Below, piece after piece: positions 16,701 through 25,037 of a DNA stretch of 64,000 nucleotides (the stretch's first letter is position 1; each line of letters begins with the position of its first letter). The stretch is from Bradyrhizobium betae (lineage in GTDB: Bacteria > Pseudomonadota > Alphaproteobacteria > Rhizobiales > Xanthobacteraceae). Both the position numbers and the translations under genes were made by a program. Location: positions 1 through 64,000 of the forward strand of contig NZ_MZXW01000042.1 of the NCBI RefSeq assembly GCF_004123905.1, read 5' to 3'. The notes beneath the pieces were generated by a model. That model was not told the origin of the DNA and did no database searches. It saw nothing but the letters and a program-made list of their open reading frames with translations.

Positions 16701-16842
16701 GACGCTCCTGTACCTGCCGGGCCTCTACGCCCTGTGGTTCAGGAAGAGCCTGGATGAGGCCGGCACGCCCGAGCAGCCTGCCGCGCCGCAGCATGGGAGC
16801 GATGACCAGCACGCAATTCCGCTTGCTGAAGCGGCTGAATAA
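13705..16842 (+). CDS. RND-family multidrug/solvent efflux pump
   Basis: 1045 residues, the usual length for an inner-membrane RND pump. Its architecture is two repeats of one helix, a large periplasmic loop and five or six helices. Landmarks: the first helix (HPTLVLFLMLVLGVAGFFSYQKL), the porter domain start (RAEDPFFTVKVVNVSVLWPGATAQEM), helix 4 with the proton-relay pair of acids (LGLLVDDAIIAVEMM), and the second-half equivalent GLIALAGMIMRNAVILVDQIE. It resembles the AcrB/MexB-like group with short HAE1/HME-unassigned features, so the substrate class is open. It forms a transcription unit with the upstream adaptor and the downstream TetR gene. Confidence 0.93.
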   Translation: MKRFNLSAWAVSHPTLVLFLMLVLGVAGFFSYQKLGRAEDPFFTVKVVNVSVLWPGATAQEMQAQVADPIEKKIQELPYFEKVQTYSKPGFTALQVTFRDSTPPKDVPYLFYLLRKKLADVQGQLPSGILGPVVNDEFSDVDSILYMMTGDGADYAQLKKVSEGFRQRLLKVPGVTKVDVYGNQDERIFVEFSHAKLATLGITPQALFDSLAKQNNVTAAGTVETSSQRVPLRVTGALDGAKAVAETPVESNGRVFRLGDIATVTHGYVDPPSFVVRQEGKAAIGIGVVTAKGANILDLGKEVEKATAEFMKAVPQGVDVKLIADQPKVVEHAVGEFVHSFMEALVIVLFVSFLALGWRTGIVVALSVPLVLGIVFIVMNVMSLDLHRITLGALIIALGLLVDDAIIAVEMMVVKMEQGWDRMRAASFAWESTAFPMLTGTLVTAAGFLPIGFANSAVGEYAGSIFWIVAIALVASWFVAVIFTPYIGVMLLPNIKVHHNHDPHAVYETRMYRSLRAIIQWCVNHRITVVAATVGVFIASIVGFGHVQQQFFPLSERPELFLQLRLPEGTAFNVTEKSVKKAETLLKDDKDIDTYTAYVGQGSPRFWLGLNPQLPNEAFAEIVIVAKGVEARERIKAKIENAAAEGFLSEARVRVDRFNFGPPVGFPVQFRVIGPDANKVREIAYQVRDVMRQNKSVKDVQLDWNEQSPFLKLVVDQDRARAMGLTPQDVSQALALLISGTPVTTIRDGIEKVGVVARAVPSERLDLGGVGDLTITSRNGVAVPLQQVAKIEYAHEEPIMWRRNRDMAITVRSDVVDGVQAPDVTGQITPKLQAIKDNLEPAYRIEPGGAFEESAKGNASIFILFPLMVMVMLTLLMFQLQSFSRLILVFLTAPLGIVGASFGLNIANAPFGFVALLGLIALAGMIMRNAVILVDQIETDVSHGLTRREAIVEATVRRARPVVLTALAAILAMVPLSRSAFWGPMAITIMGGLFVATFLTLLYLPGLYALWFRKSLDEAGTPEQPAAPQHGSDDQHAIPLAEAAE

Positions 16843-16875
16843 GTGAGAAGACTAGCGACGAGCGAGTCCTGATTG

Positions 16876-17475
16876 ATGGCCCTGATTTCGGAACATATCG
16901 AAGGCGACACCCGAGACCGCATTCTCGAGGTGGCCGAGCGGCTGTTCCGCCAGATCGGCTATCAGAAGACCACGGTGGGCGACATCGCCAAGGAGCTCCG
17001 GATGAGCCCCGCCAACGTGTATCGCTTCTTCGAATCGAAGAAGGCGATCCATCAGTCGGTGGCGCGGAGCTTGATGGGCGAGGTCGAGCTCGAGGCGCAG
17101 CGGATCGTGGCGCGACCCGGTCCGGTGCTGGCGCGCTTCCGTGAGCTGCTCACCACCATCCATCGCATGAACACCGAGCGCTATGTCGGCGACAACAAGC
17201 TGCATGAGATGGTCGAGATCGCGATGCAGGAGGACTGGGAGGTCTGCGTCGCCCATATGGAGCTGATCACCACGGCGATCGGCCAGATGATCGCGCAAGG
17301 CGTGGCCTCCGGCGAGTTCGAGGCGCCGGACCTGCAACTGGCCTCCATGTGCGCCTGCACCGCGATGATGCGGTTCTTCCACCCCCAGATGATCGCCCAG
17401 TGCGCCACCAAGCCGGGCCCGACCATCGACCAGATGATCGATTTCGTCATCGCGGGTCTGTCCCCGCGCCACTGA
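16876..17475 (+). CDS. TetR/AcrR-family transcriptional regulator
   Basis: 199 residues from the ATG at 16876 (a TTG immediately precedes it in frame). The DNA-binding domain is at residues 10-58: TRDRILEVAERLFRQIGYQKTTVGDIAKELRMSPANVYRFFESKKAIHQ. The C-terminal ligand domain is helical and contains a short cysteine-bearing stretch (ASMCACTAMMRFF). Only 33 bases separate it from the pump gene, and it reads in the same direction, so unlike classic acrR it is encoded at the end of the operon it probably represses. The Shine-Dalgarno is weak, consistent with low expression. Confidence 0.9.
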   Translation: MALISEHIEGDTRDRILEVAERLFRQIGYQKTTVGDIAKELRMSPANVYRFFESKKAIHQSVARSLMGEVELEAQRIVARPGPVLARFRELLTTIHRMNTERYVGDNKLHEMVEIAMQEDWEVCVAHMELITTAIGQMIAQGVASGEFEAPDLQLASMCACTAMMRFFHPQMIAQCATKPGPTIDQMIDFVIAGLSPRH

Positions 17476-17551
17476 CGGGCGGGGAATTTCGCCTTATAAG
17501 CTGATCCGACGCTTGGCATATGATGCCGGGCAACGACGGATCAACAAACTC

Positions 17552-17631
17552 CGTCATTGCGAGCGCAGCGAAGCAATCCAGACTGTCTCCGCGGAGGGAT
17601 TCTGGATTGCTTCGCTGCGCTCGCAATGACG
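17552..17631. repeat. Palindromic intergenic repeat, family A
   Basis: A nearly perfect 80-base inverted repeat: CGTCATTGCGAGCGCAGCGA at the left and TCGCTGCGCTCGCAATGACG at the right, with GAAGCAATCCAGA and TCTGGATTGCTTC as inner arms around a TCTCCGCGGAGGGA centre. Its right end reaches within 16 bases of the flavin reductase-like start codon. Confidence 0.93.
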
Positions 17632-17646
17632 AAAAGGAAACAGCGC

Positions 17647-18270
17647 GTGACCGACAAAGACCTTTACTTCTACGAGCCCTCCAAGGGCCACGGCCTCAAG
17701 CACGATCCCTTCAACGCCATCATCGCGCCGCGGCCGATCGGCTGGATCTCCTCGCGCGACACCAAGGGCCACGTCAATCTCGCGCCCTACAGCTTCTTCA
17801 ACGCGTTCTGCTACGTCCCGCCGATCATCGGCTTCTCCTCCACCAACTGGAAGGACACGGTCGAGAATATCCAGCAGACCGGCGAGTTCGTCTGGAATCT
17901 CGCCACGATGGATCTCGCCAAGCACATGAACGCCACTGCGGCGCATGTCGGCCCCGAGGTCGACGAGTTCGAGATCGCCGGCCTCACCGCCGTGCCCGGC
18001 AAGCTCGTCAATGTGCCGCGCGTGGCTGAGAGCCCGGTCGCTTTCGAGTGCAAGGTGTCCGACATCGTCCGCCTCAAGGGCGCCGACGGCAAGGAAGCCG
18101 ATGCCTGGCTGACGCTCGGAGAGGTCGTCGCCGTCCATATCGACAAGGCCATGATCAAGGACGGCGTCTACCAGACCGCCGCCGCCCGCCCCATCGTACG
18201 CGCCGGCCGTCGCGGCGATTACTTTGAGATCAAGCCGGAAAACATGTTCGAGATGGTCCGGCCGGATTAG
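17647..18270 (+). CDS. Flavin reductase-like (FMN-binding split-barrel) protein
   Basis: 207 residues from a GTG at 17647, which has AAAAGGAAA just upstream. An in-frame ATG at 17626 lies inside the terminal CAATGACG of the repeat and would add translated repeat sequence, so I reject it. Domain marks are HDPFNAIIAPRPIGWISSRDTKGHVNLAPYSFFNAF near the start, VGFSS-like PPIIGFSSTNWKDT, and NLATMDLAKHMNATAAHVGPEVDEFEIAGL. These fit the flavin-reductase-like, FMN-binding domain of the DIM6/NTAB type. The partner enzyme is unknown. The gene stands alone between two repeats. Confidence 0.87.
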   Translation: MTDKDLYFYEPSKGHGLKHDPFNAIIAPRPIGWISSRDTKGHVNLAPYSFFNAFCYVPPIIGFSSTNWKDTVENIQQTGEFVWNLATMDLAKHMNATAAHVGPEVDEFEIAGLTAVPGKLVNVPRVAESPVAFECKVSDIVRLKGADGKEADAWLTLGEVVAVHIDKAMIKDGVYQTAAARPIVRAGRRGDYFEIKPENMFEMVRPD

Positions 18271-18290
18271 GCCGCTCGCCTCTCTCTCCA

Positions 18291-18332
18291 CCGTCATTCC
18301 GGGCTCACGCTTCGCGTCCCCCGGAATGACGG
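18291..18332. repeat. REP-like palindrome, family C, copy 1
   Basis: CCGTCATTCCGGG and CCCCGGAATGACGG are inverted around CTCACGCTTCGCGT. It lies 20 bases after the flavin reductase gene, where it could act as a 3' mRNA hairpin. Confidence 0.85.
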
Positions 18333-18497
18333 TGGGCGCTTATGCACCCATCCTCCCCGGAACTGCCCCCACGCCCTGGCCGTTATGGTCCCGGGGGCGG
18401 CCGCCCGGCCGCGTCAATTTTGCCGCCGAAGTGTTCACTTGCCCCGGCCAGTTTCCGCTAAAATGCCCTGTCACCGCGCCGATGCATGAGGTCCGCC

Positions 18498-20765
18498 ATG
18501 AGCTTCCGCCGCGACAAAATCACAAAGCCGATCTTCTCCTGGGCGCGCGGCGTGCTGCCGGCGATGTCCGGCACCGAGCGCGAGGCGCTGGAGGCCGGCG
18601 ACGTCTGGTGGGATGCCGATCTCTTCACCGGCGATCCCGACTGGTCGAAGCTGCTGAGGGTGCCGCAGGCCAAGCTGACCGCCGAGGAGCAGGCTTTCCT
18701 CAACGGCCCGGTCGACGAGCTCTGTGCCATGCTCGACGAGTGGAAGATTTTTTGGGAATGGCGCGACCTGCCGCCGGACGTCTGGGCCTTCGTCAAGCGC
18801 GAGAAATTCTTCGGGATGATCATCCCTAAGGAGTTTGGCGGCCTCGGCTTCTCGCCCTACGCCCATTCGGAAGTGGTGCGCAAGATCTCGACCCGCTCGA
18901 TCGCCGCCGCCGTCACCGTGATGGTGCCGAACTCGCTCGGACCCGGCGAGCTCTTGATGCACTTCGGCACCAGGGAGCAGCGGGAGCGCTGGCTGCCGCG
19001 CCTCGCGGACGGCCGCGACATTCCCTGCTTCGGCCTCACCAGCCCGGAGGCCGGCTCCGACGCCGCCTCGATGGTCGACACCGGCATCATCTGCAAGGGC
19101 ACTTTCGAGGGACAAGAGGTCGTCGGCCTCAGGCTCAACTGGCACAAGCGCTACATCACGCTCGGTCCTGTCGCGACGCTGCTGGGCCTCGCCTTCAAGG
19201 CCTATGATCCCGATCACCTCGTCGGCCAGCAGGAGGAGCTCGGCATCACCGTCGCGCTGATCCCGACCCATCTCCCCGGCGTCGAGATCGGCCAGCGCCA
19301 CCTGCCGTCGATGCAGGTGTTTCAGAACGGACCGAACCGGGGCCGCGACGTCTTCATCCCGCTCGACTATGTCATCGGCGGTCAAGAACGGCTCGGGCAG
19401 GGCTGGAAGATGCTGATGACCGCGCTTGCCGCCGGTCGCGGCATCTCGCTGCCGTCGCTGTCGGCGGCCGGTGCTGCCTATGCCGCGCGCACCACCGGCG
19501 CCTATGCCCGCATCCGCGAGCAGTTCGGCATCTCCATCTCCAAATTCGAGGGCGTCGAGGAGCCGCTCGCGCGTATCGTCGCCACCGCCTATCAGCTTGA
19601 CGCGGCGCGCCGGCTCACCTGTGCCGCGTTGAACGCCGGCGTTCATCCCGCCGTCATCTCCGGCATCATGAAGCTGCACGCGACTGAGCGGATGCGCATC
19701 GCGGTCGACGACGCCATGGACATCCATGGCGGCAAGGCCGTGATCGATGGTCCGCAAAACTATCTCGGCAATCTGCACCGCGCCGTCCCCGTCGGCATCA
19801 CCGTCGAGGGCGCCAACATCCTCACCCGGAACCTCATCGTGTTCGGGCAGGGCGCGATCCGCGCGCATCCCTATCTGCTCGACGAGATGAACGCGCTGGC
19901 CGACACCGACCGCGAGCGCGGCCTCACCGCGTTCGACAAGGCGTTCTGGAAGCATGTCGGCCACAGCTTCAATACCTTGCTACGCGCCTTCGGGCGGAGC
20001 TGGACTTTTGGTGCGTTTGCGCTTGCACCCGATGCGGGCGACGCCACGCCGTTCTATCGCCAGCTCTCGCGCTATTCGGCGGCGTTTGCGCTCTGCGCCG
20101 ACATGGCGCTGCTGACGCTCGGCGGCGCGCTCAAGCGCAAGGAGATGCTGTCGGCGCGCTTCGGCGACATTCTGTCCGAGCTGTATCTGCTCTCCGCCGC
20201 GCTAAAGCGCTGGCAGGACGAGGGGCGGCAAAAGGAGGATTTTGCTGCGCTCGAATGGTGCATGGCGACCGGCTTCAAGACCATCGAGAATCGGCTGGCC
20301 GAAATCCTTGCCAATCTGCCTAACCGTTTCGTGGCTGCCATCCTCAAGCTCGTGGTCCAGCCGTTCGGCGCCCGCGTGCTCGGCCCGTCCGACCGCGTCG
20401 TGCATCAATGCGCAGGCCTCGTGCTGGAGCCCACGGCCGCGCGCGAGCGCCTCACGCCGGATCTGGCCCATGTCAACGACGACGGCGGATTTGCCCGGCT
20501 GGAGCGCGCGTTCAAGCTGGTGACGGGTACGGATGCGATCGCCAAGCGCATGCGCGCCGCGCATATAAGCGATTGGAAAGACGCCGTGACCAAGGGCGTG
20601 ATCACGCAGGCCGAGGGCGAGCAGCTCGCTGCGGCTCATGAAGCCGTCACAAAAGTGATCGAGGTCGACGATTTTGCGCCGGAGGCGCTGTCGCCGATTT
20701 ACAAGAAAACCGGCGACGTGCATCAGTTCTTCCAGGAACTCGGTGAACAGAGGGCGGCGAGCTGA
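18498..20765 (+). CDS. fadE: FadE-type acyl-CoA dehydrogenase
   Basis: 755 residues from the ATG at 18498, which has GAGG 7 bases upstream. This is the long FadE form rather than the 380-residue eukaryote-like form. Segments: acyl-CoA dehydrogenase N-terminal and middle domains (EFGGLGFSPYAHSEVV; CFGLTSPEAGSDAASM, the FAD and substrate contact loop), the C-terminal helical domain (ALAAGRGISLPSLSA; DIHGGKAVIDGPQN) and a FadE-specific C-terminal extension of about 280 residues. It catalyses the first oxidation of fatty acyl-CoA. Its stop overlaps the thiolase ATG (TGATG), so translation of the two is coupled. Confidence 0.9.
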   Translation: MSFRRDKITKPIFSWARGVLPAMSGTEREALEAGDVWWDADLFTGDPDWSKLLRVPQAKLTAEEQAFLNGPVDELCAMLDEWKIFWEWRDLPPDVWAFVKREKFFGMIIPKEFGGLGFSPYAHSEVVRKISTRSIAAAVTVMVPNSLGPGELLMHFGTREQRERWLPRLADGRDIPCFGLTSPEAGSDAASMVDTGIICKGTFEGQEVVGLRLNWHKRYITLGPVATLLGLAFKAYDPDHLVGQQEELGITVALIPTHLPGVEIGQRHLPSMQVFQNGPNRGRDVFIPLDYVIGGQERLGQGWKMLMTALAAGRGISLPSLSAAGAAYAARTTGAYARIREQFGISISKFEGVEEPLARIVATAYQLDAARRLTCAALNAGVHPAVISGIMKLHATERMRIAVDDAMDIHGGKAVIDGPQNYLGNLHRAVPVGITVEGANILTRNLIVFGQGAIRAHPYLLDEMNALADTDRERGLTAFDKAFWKHVGHSFNTLLRAFGRSWTFGAFALAPDAGDATPFYRQLSRYSAAFALCADMALLTLGGALKRKEMLSARFGDILSELYLLSAALKRWQDEGRQKEDFAALEWCMATGFKTIENRLAEILANLPNRFVAAILKLVVQPFGARVLGPSDRVVHQCAGLVLEPTAARERLTPDLAHVNDDGGFARLERAFKLVTGTDAIAKRMRAAHISDWKDAVTKGVITQAEGEQLAAAHEAVTKVIEVDDFAPEALSPIYKKTGDVHQFFQELGEQRAAS

Positions 20766-22048
20766 TGGCACGACCGGTTTTCATCGTCGACGGCAGCCGG
20801 ACGCCGTTTCTGAAAGCACGTTCCGGTCCCGGGCCGTTCACGCCGGTCGATCTCGCCCTGCAGTGCGGACGGCCGCTGCTGGCGCGCCAGCCGTTTTCGC
20901 CCACCGATTTCGATCAGGTCATCCTCGGCTGCGTCAACGTCATTGCGGATGAGATGAACCCGGCCCGCGTCGCCGCGCTCCGGCTCGGCATGGGCGAGGA
21001 CATGGTCGCCTTCACCGTGCAGATCAATTGCGGCTCCGGCATGCAGTCGATCGACACCGCCTACCGCTACATCCGCGAGGGACATGCCGACATGATTTTG
21101 GCCGGCGGCACCGAAGCGCTCAGCCACGCGCCGCTGGTCTGGCCGAATTCCGGCGTGCGCTGGTTCGCCGGCCTCGCCACGGCCAAGGGCGTCGCCGCGA
21201 AGCTTGCGGCCGCGTTCAAGCTGCGGCCGCGCTATCTCAAGCCGATCATCGGCCTTGAGCGCGGGCTGACCGATCCCATCACCGACCTCAACATGGGCCA
21301 GACCGCCGAGGTCGTCGGCCATCTCTTCGGCATTACGCGCGCCCAGTCCGATGCCTATGCCGCCGAAAGCCATCGCCGGCTCGCGCATGCGCAAGGCGCG
21401 GGCTTTCTGAAGGGCGAGGTCGAGACCGCGTTCTCCCGCGACGGCAAGTTCTTCGACCACGACGACGGCGTGCGGCCGGACTCCACGGCCGAGACGCTGG
21501 CAAAGCTCCGGCCGGTATTCGAGCGCCCATGGGGCCAGGTCACCGCGGGCAATTCTTCGCAGATCACCGACGGCGCCTCCTGGGTGATTGTGGCCTCCGA
21601 CGCGGCAGTCGCAAAACACAGGCTGACGCCGAAGGCCGCGATCGTCGACAGCCATTGGGCCGCGCTCGATCCCAGCATCATGGGACTCGGGCCCGTGATG
21701 TCGGCGACGCCGCTGCTCCAGCGCAACGATCTCACCATCAGGGACGTCGACACCTGGGAGCTGAATGAGGCTTTCGCCACGCAGGTGCTCGGCTGCCTCG
21801 CCGCCTGGAACGACGACAAATTTTGCCGCGAGATCCTTGGGCTCGACGGTGCGGCCGGCGAGATCGACCGTGAAAGGCTCAATGTCGATGGCGGTGCGAT
21901 CTCGCTCGGCCATCCCGTCGGCACCTCCGGCAACCGCATCGTGCTGCATCTCGTCAACGCGATGAAGCGACTCGGCACACGGCGCGGCGTCGCCACCGAA
22001 TGCATCGGCGGCGGGCTCGGCGGCGCCATGCTGATCGAGGCGGTGTGA
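20765..22048 (+). CDS. Acetyl-CoA C-acyltransferase (thiolase) of fatty-acid beta-oxidation
   Basis: 427 residues, the length of a FadI-like thiolase. The active-site cysteine is Cys89 (INCGSGMQ). The CoA and catalytic loops are seen as AGGTEALSHAPL, NEAFATQ, GGAISLGHPVGTSGNR (His) and CIGGGLGGAM (second Cys). It cleaves 3-ketoacyl-CoA to acetyl-CoA and a shortened acyl-CoA. The ATG overlaps the fadE stop by one base and the stop is 2 bases before the FadJ-type gene, giving one operon in the order dehydrogenase, thiolase, multifunctional enzyme. Confidence 0.92.
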   Translation: MARPVFIVDGSRTPFLKARSGPGPFTPVDLALQCGRPLLARQPFSPTDFDQVILGCVNVIADEMNPARVAALRLGMGEDMVAFTVQINCGSGMQSIDTAYRYIREGHADMILAGGTEALSHAPLVWPNSGVRWFAGLATAKGVAAKLAAAFKLRPRYLKPIIGLERGLTDPITDLNMGQTAEVVGHLFGITRAQSDAYAAESHRRLAHAQGAGFLKGEVETAFSRDGKFFDHDDGVRPDSTAETLAKLRPVFERPWGQVTAGNSSQITDGASWVIVASDAAVAKHRLTPKAAIVDSHWAALDPSIMGLGPVMSATPLLQRNDLTIRDVDTWELNEAFATQVLGCLAAWNDDKFCREILGLDGAAGEIDRERLNVDGGAISLGHPVGTSGNRIVLHLVNAMKRLGTRRGVATECIGGGLGGAMLIEAV

Positions 22049-22050
22049 CC

Positions 22051-24147
22051 ATGGACTCAAAGATCATGACCGCGCTCGGTGACCGCGTGCTGGAGCTCGG
22101 GCCCAAGCCTGCGACCGACAGCCCCTACAAGCACTTCAAGCTGACACGCGATGCCGACGGCGTCGCCTGGCTGCTGTTCGATCGCGCCGATGCCAGCGCC
22201 AACACGCTCTCGTCCGACGTGATGGAGGAGTTTGACGCAGCGCTCGCGGCGATCGAGACCGAGCGTCCCGCCGGCCTCGTGATCCGCTCCGCAAAGCCGT
22301 CCGGCTTCATCGCGGGTGCCGACGTCAACGAATTCCGCGGCGCCAGCGATCCCGAGATGGTGGAGACGCGCATCCGCGCAGCGCACGCCGTGGTCGATCA
22401 TCTGGAAGCGCTAAAACTGCCGACGGTCGCGGTCATCCACGGCTTCTGCCTCGGCGGCGGGCTCGAGGTTGCGCTGACCTGCCAGTCGCGCATCGCCATC
22501 GACGGCGCGCGCTTCGGCTTCCCGGAGGTGATGCTGGGCCTGCATCCCGGCCTCGGCGGCACCGCGCGTTTCACCGCGCTGATCAACCCGACGCAGTCGA
22601 TGGCGCTGATGTTGACCGGCCGCACCATCGATGCACGCCGCGCCAAATCGCTCGGCCTCGTCGACACCGTGACGCAGGAACGGCATGTCCGTAACGCCGT
22701 GAAGGATGCGCTGTTCGGCCGCCTGAAGCGGGCGCGGCCGGGCCTTATGACCCGCGCGGCCAATTTCGGTCCCGTGCGCGGGCTGCTGGCCAAGCGCATG
22801 CGCTCGGAGGCGGCGAAGGCCGCGTCCCGTGAGCACTATCCCGCGCCTTACGCGCTGATCGATCTCTGGGAGACCCATGGCGGCAGCAAGGCCGCGATGC
22901 TGAAGGCGGAGCAGGCCTCATTCGCCAAATTGATGGTGACTCCGACCGCGCAAAATTTGATCCGCGTCTTCTTCCTGCGCGAGCAGATGAAGAAGGCCGC
23001 GGGCAGCGGCAACACCATCAAGCATGTCCACGTCATCGGCGCCGGCGCCATGGGCGGCGACATCGCGGCTTGGGTAGCCGGGCAGGGGCTCCGTGTCTCG
23101 CTTGCCGACATGAAGGCCGAGCCGATCGCAGGCGCGGTGAAGCGCGCCGCCGAGCTCTACGGCAAGATCATCCGCAAGCCGACCGAAGTGCGCGACGCCC
23201 TCGATCGCCTCATCCCCGACATGGACGGCGAGGGTGTCCGCAACGCCGATCTCATCATCGAGGCGGTGCCGGAAAAGCTCGAGCTGAAGCAGAAGGTCTA
23301 CGCCGGCCTCGAGCCGAAAATGAAGCCGGGTGCGATCCTTGCGACCAACACGTCGAGTATTCCGCTCCAGGATTTGCGCACCACCTTGGCGCGGCCGGAG
23401 CGGCTGGTCGGCCTGCATTTCTTCAACCCGGTGTCGCGGCTGCAGCTCGTCGAGGTCGTCAGCCATGACGGCAACGATGCGCAAGTCTTGAGGGAAGCGC
23501 TCGCCTTCGTCGGGGCGATCGATCGCCTGCCGCTCTCCGTCAAGAGCTCGTCCGGATTCCTCGTCAATCGCGCGCTGACGCCCTACATGCTGGAAGCGAT
23601 GGTGATGCTGGACGAGAAGACTGACCAGCGCCTGATCGATGCGGCGGCCGAACAGTTCGGGATGCCGATGGGGCCGATCGAGCTAGCCGACCAGGTCGGG
23701 CTCGACATCTGCCTTGACGTCGGCGACATGCTGCGCACCAAGTTCGGTGACCTGCTGCCGCCGACGCCTGCGTGGTTACGCGAAAAAGTCGCCAAGGGCG
23801 AACTCGGCCGCAAGACCGGCAAGGGCTTTTACGCGTGGCGCGACGGTAAGGCCGAGAAGGCGCCGTTGCCCGAGACCGGCCCGCGCGTCACCGACCAGAT
23901 GATCGACCGGCTGGTGCTGCCGATGTCGAACGTCTGCGTCGCGGCGCTTCGCGAAGGCATCGTCGACGATGCCGATGCGGTCGACGGCGCCATGATCTTC
24001 GGCACGGGTTATGCACCGTTCCGCGGCGGTCCGTTGAATTATGCGCGCACGCGCGGGGTGGAGAATGTCGAATCCACCTTGCGCGCGCTGGCCGAACGAT
24101 TCGGCGGCCGCTTCGCCCCCGATCCGGGCTGGGACAATTTGAAATAG
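22051..24147 (+). CDS. fadJ: Enoyl-CoA hydratase / 3-hydroxyacyl-CoA dehydrogenase fusion (FadJ/FadB type)
   Basis: 698 residues from the ATG at 22051. The N-terminal crotonase domain (1-190) has FIAGADVNEFRG, HGFCLGGGLEVALTC and FPEVMLGLHPGLGGTARF, carrying both catalytic glutamates. After a linker comes the NAD-binding domain near residue 325 (HVIGAGAMGGDIAAWVAGQG), the catalytic region LHFFNPVSRLQLVEVV, and two C-terminal dehydrogenase helical repeats (FLVNRALTPYMLEA). It performs hydration and the second oxidation of the cycle. The length and domain order fit the aerobic/anaerobic alpha subunit; FadJ and FadB cannot be separated with confidence. Confidence 0.92.
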   Translation: MDSKIMTALGDRVLELGPKPATDSPYKHFKLTRDADGVAWLLFDRADASANTLSSDVMEEFDAALAAIETERPAGLVIRSAKPSGFIAGADVNEFRGASDPEMVETRIRAAHAVVDHLEALKLPTVAVIHGFCLGGGLEVALTCQSRIAIDGARFGFPEVMLGLHPGLGGTARFTALINPTQSMALMLTGRTIDARRAKSLGLVDTVTQERHVRNAVKDALFGRLKRARPGLMTRAANFGPVRGLLAKRMRSEAAKAASREHYPAPYALIDLWETHGGSKAAMLKAEQASFAKLMVTPTAQNLIRVFFLREQMKKAAGSGNTIKHVHVIGAGAMGGDIAAWVAGQGLRVSLADMKAEPIAGAVKRAAELYGKIIRKPTEVRDALDRLIPDMDGEGVRNADLIIEAVPEKLELKQKVYAGLEPKMKPGAILATNTSSIPLQDLRTTLARPERLVGLHFFNPVSRLQLVEVVSHDGNDAQVLREALAFVGAIDRLPLSVKSSSGFLVNRALTPYMLEAMVMLDEKTDQRLIDAAAEQFGMPMGPIELADQVGLDICLDVGDMLRTKFGDLLPPTPAWLREKVAKGELGRKTGKGFYAWRDGKAEKAPLPETGPRVTDQMIDRLVLPMSNVCVAALREGIVDDADAVDGAMIFGTGYAPFRGGPLNYARTRGVENVESTLRALAERFGGRFAPDPGWDNLK

Positions 24148-24204
24148 GGGAGTGTCGGCATAGGATGCTATCATGGGTGGTGCAGCCCGGGAGGAGTATC
24201 GCCG

Positions 24205-24957
24205 ATGCCGACGATCCCGTTCTTCAAGCATGCGACCCCGCGCGAGATCATCATCACGCGGCTGTGCTGCGGGGCCGATGCTGTCGTGATCCTGTGCTGC
24301 GCGGTTTATCTCGTCGGGTGTTACCACGCGGTGGGATTGCGCTGGCCATGGCTGATCGTGGCGCTCCTGGTCGGGTATTTCCTTGCTGACCTCTTTTCGG
24401 GGCTGGTGCATTGGGTGGTCGACACCTGGCTCGACGAGAGGATGCTCGGCCGTGGTATCGCGATGACGCGCGAGCATCACACTCATCCTAGCCACGTCCT
24501 GCTCTACGAATTCCTCGACCAGTCGTCCCTCGGCGCCGCGCCGAGCGCCGTGGTGGTCGGGAGCGCGGTCGCGGTCACGGCGTTGTTTCCGGTTTCCGCG
24601 CTCACCTATGCGCTGATGATCGTCTGGTTCGTGATCGCGACCTGCATGCTGTTTGGCATGAGCTTTCACAATCTCGCGCACTGGCCGGTCCGCCCGCCAC
24701 TCCTGCGCATGGCGCAAATGCTGCATCTGGTGTGCTCACCCGAGCATCATTGGCGTCACCACCGCGACCACACCATCCGCTATTGCGTTATCAATGGATG
24801 GGCCAATTATCCGTGCGACCGTCTCCGGCTTTGGAGCAGGCTGGAATGGCTGGTGACGGCAACGACCGGGCGCGCGCCGCGGGCCGACGATGCGGAGTGG
24901 CAACGCAAACTCAACGATACCGGCATCTTGGTCGGGTCCCCGCGGCCGGTTGGATAG
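24205..24957 (+). CDS. Lipid desaturase, CarF/TMEM189 (plasmanylethanolamine desaturase) or FAD4 type
   Basis: 250 residues with membrane segments at about 22-42, 47-66, 115-135 and 137-153. The histidine pattern of the TMEM189/FAD4 lipid desaturase domain is complete: His69 (DLFSGLVHWVVDTW), His91, 92 and 94 (REHHTHP), His155 and 159 (SFHNLAHWP), and His181, 182, 185 and 186 (EHHWRHH), which would hold a di-iron centre facing the cytoplasm. In Myxococcus and animals this family makes the vinyl-ether bond of plasmalogens; in plants FAD4 desaturates phosphatidylglycerol. It lies 57 bases after the beta-oxidation operon, same strand. Which lipid is used here is unknown. Confidence 0.82.
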   Translation: MPTIPFFKHATPREIIITRLCCGADAVVILCCAVYLVGCYHAVGLRWPWLIVALLVGYFLADLFSGLVHWVVDTWLDERMLGRGIAMTREHHTHPSHVLLYEFLDQSSLGAAPSAVVVGSAVAVTALFPVSALTYALMIVWFVIATCMLFGMSFHNLAHWPVRPPLLRMAQMLHLVCSPEHHWRHHRDHTIRYCVINGWANYPCDRLRLWSRLEWLVTATTGRAPRADDAEWQRKLNDTGILVGSPRPVG

Positions 24958-25037
24958 CGCGAGCTTGTCTCGTGCCAATGTTGCGCAAGACGGCGCGGCT
25001 TTGTATCCAGAGACCAGAGCCGCGGGAGATCAACCAC

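Noticed and set aside
18471..19964. A 497-codon minus-strand frame opposite fadE
   Set aside because: It is a mirror of the acyl-CoA dehydrogenase gene without recognisable domains.
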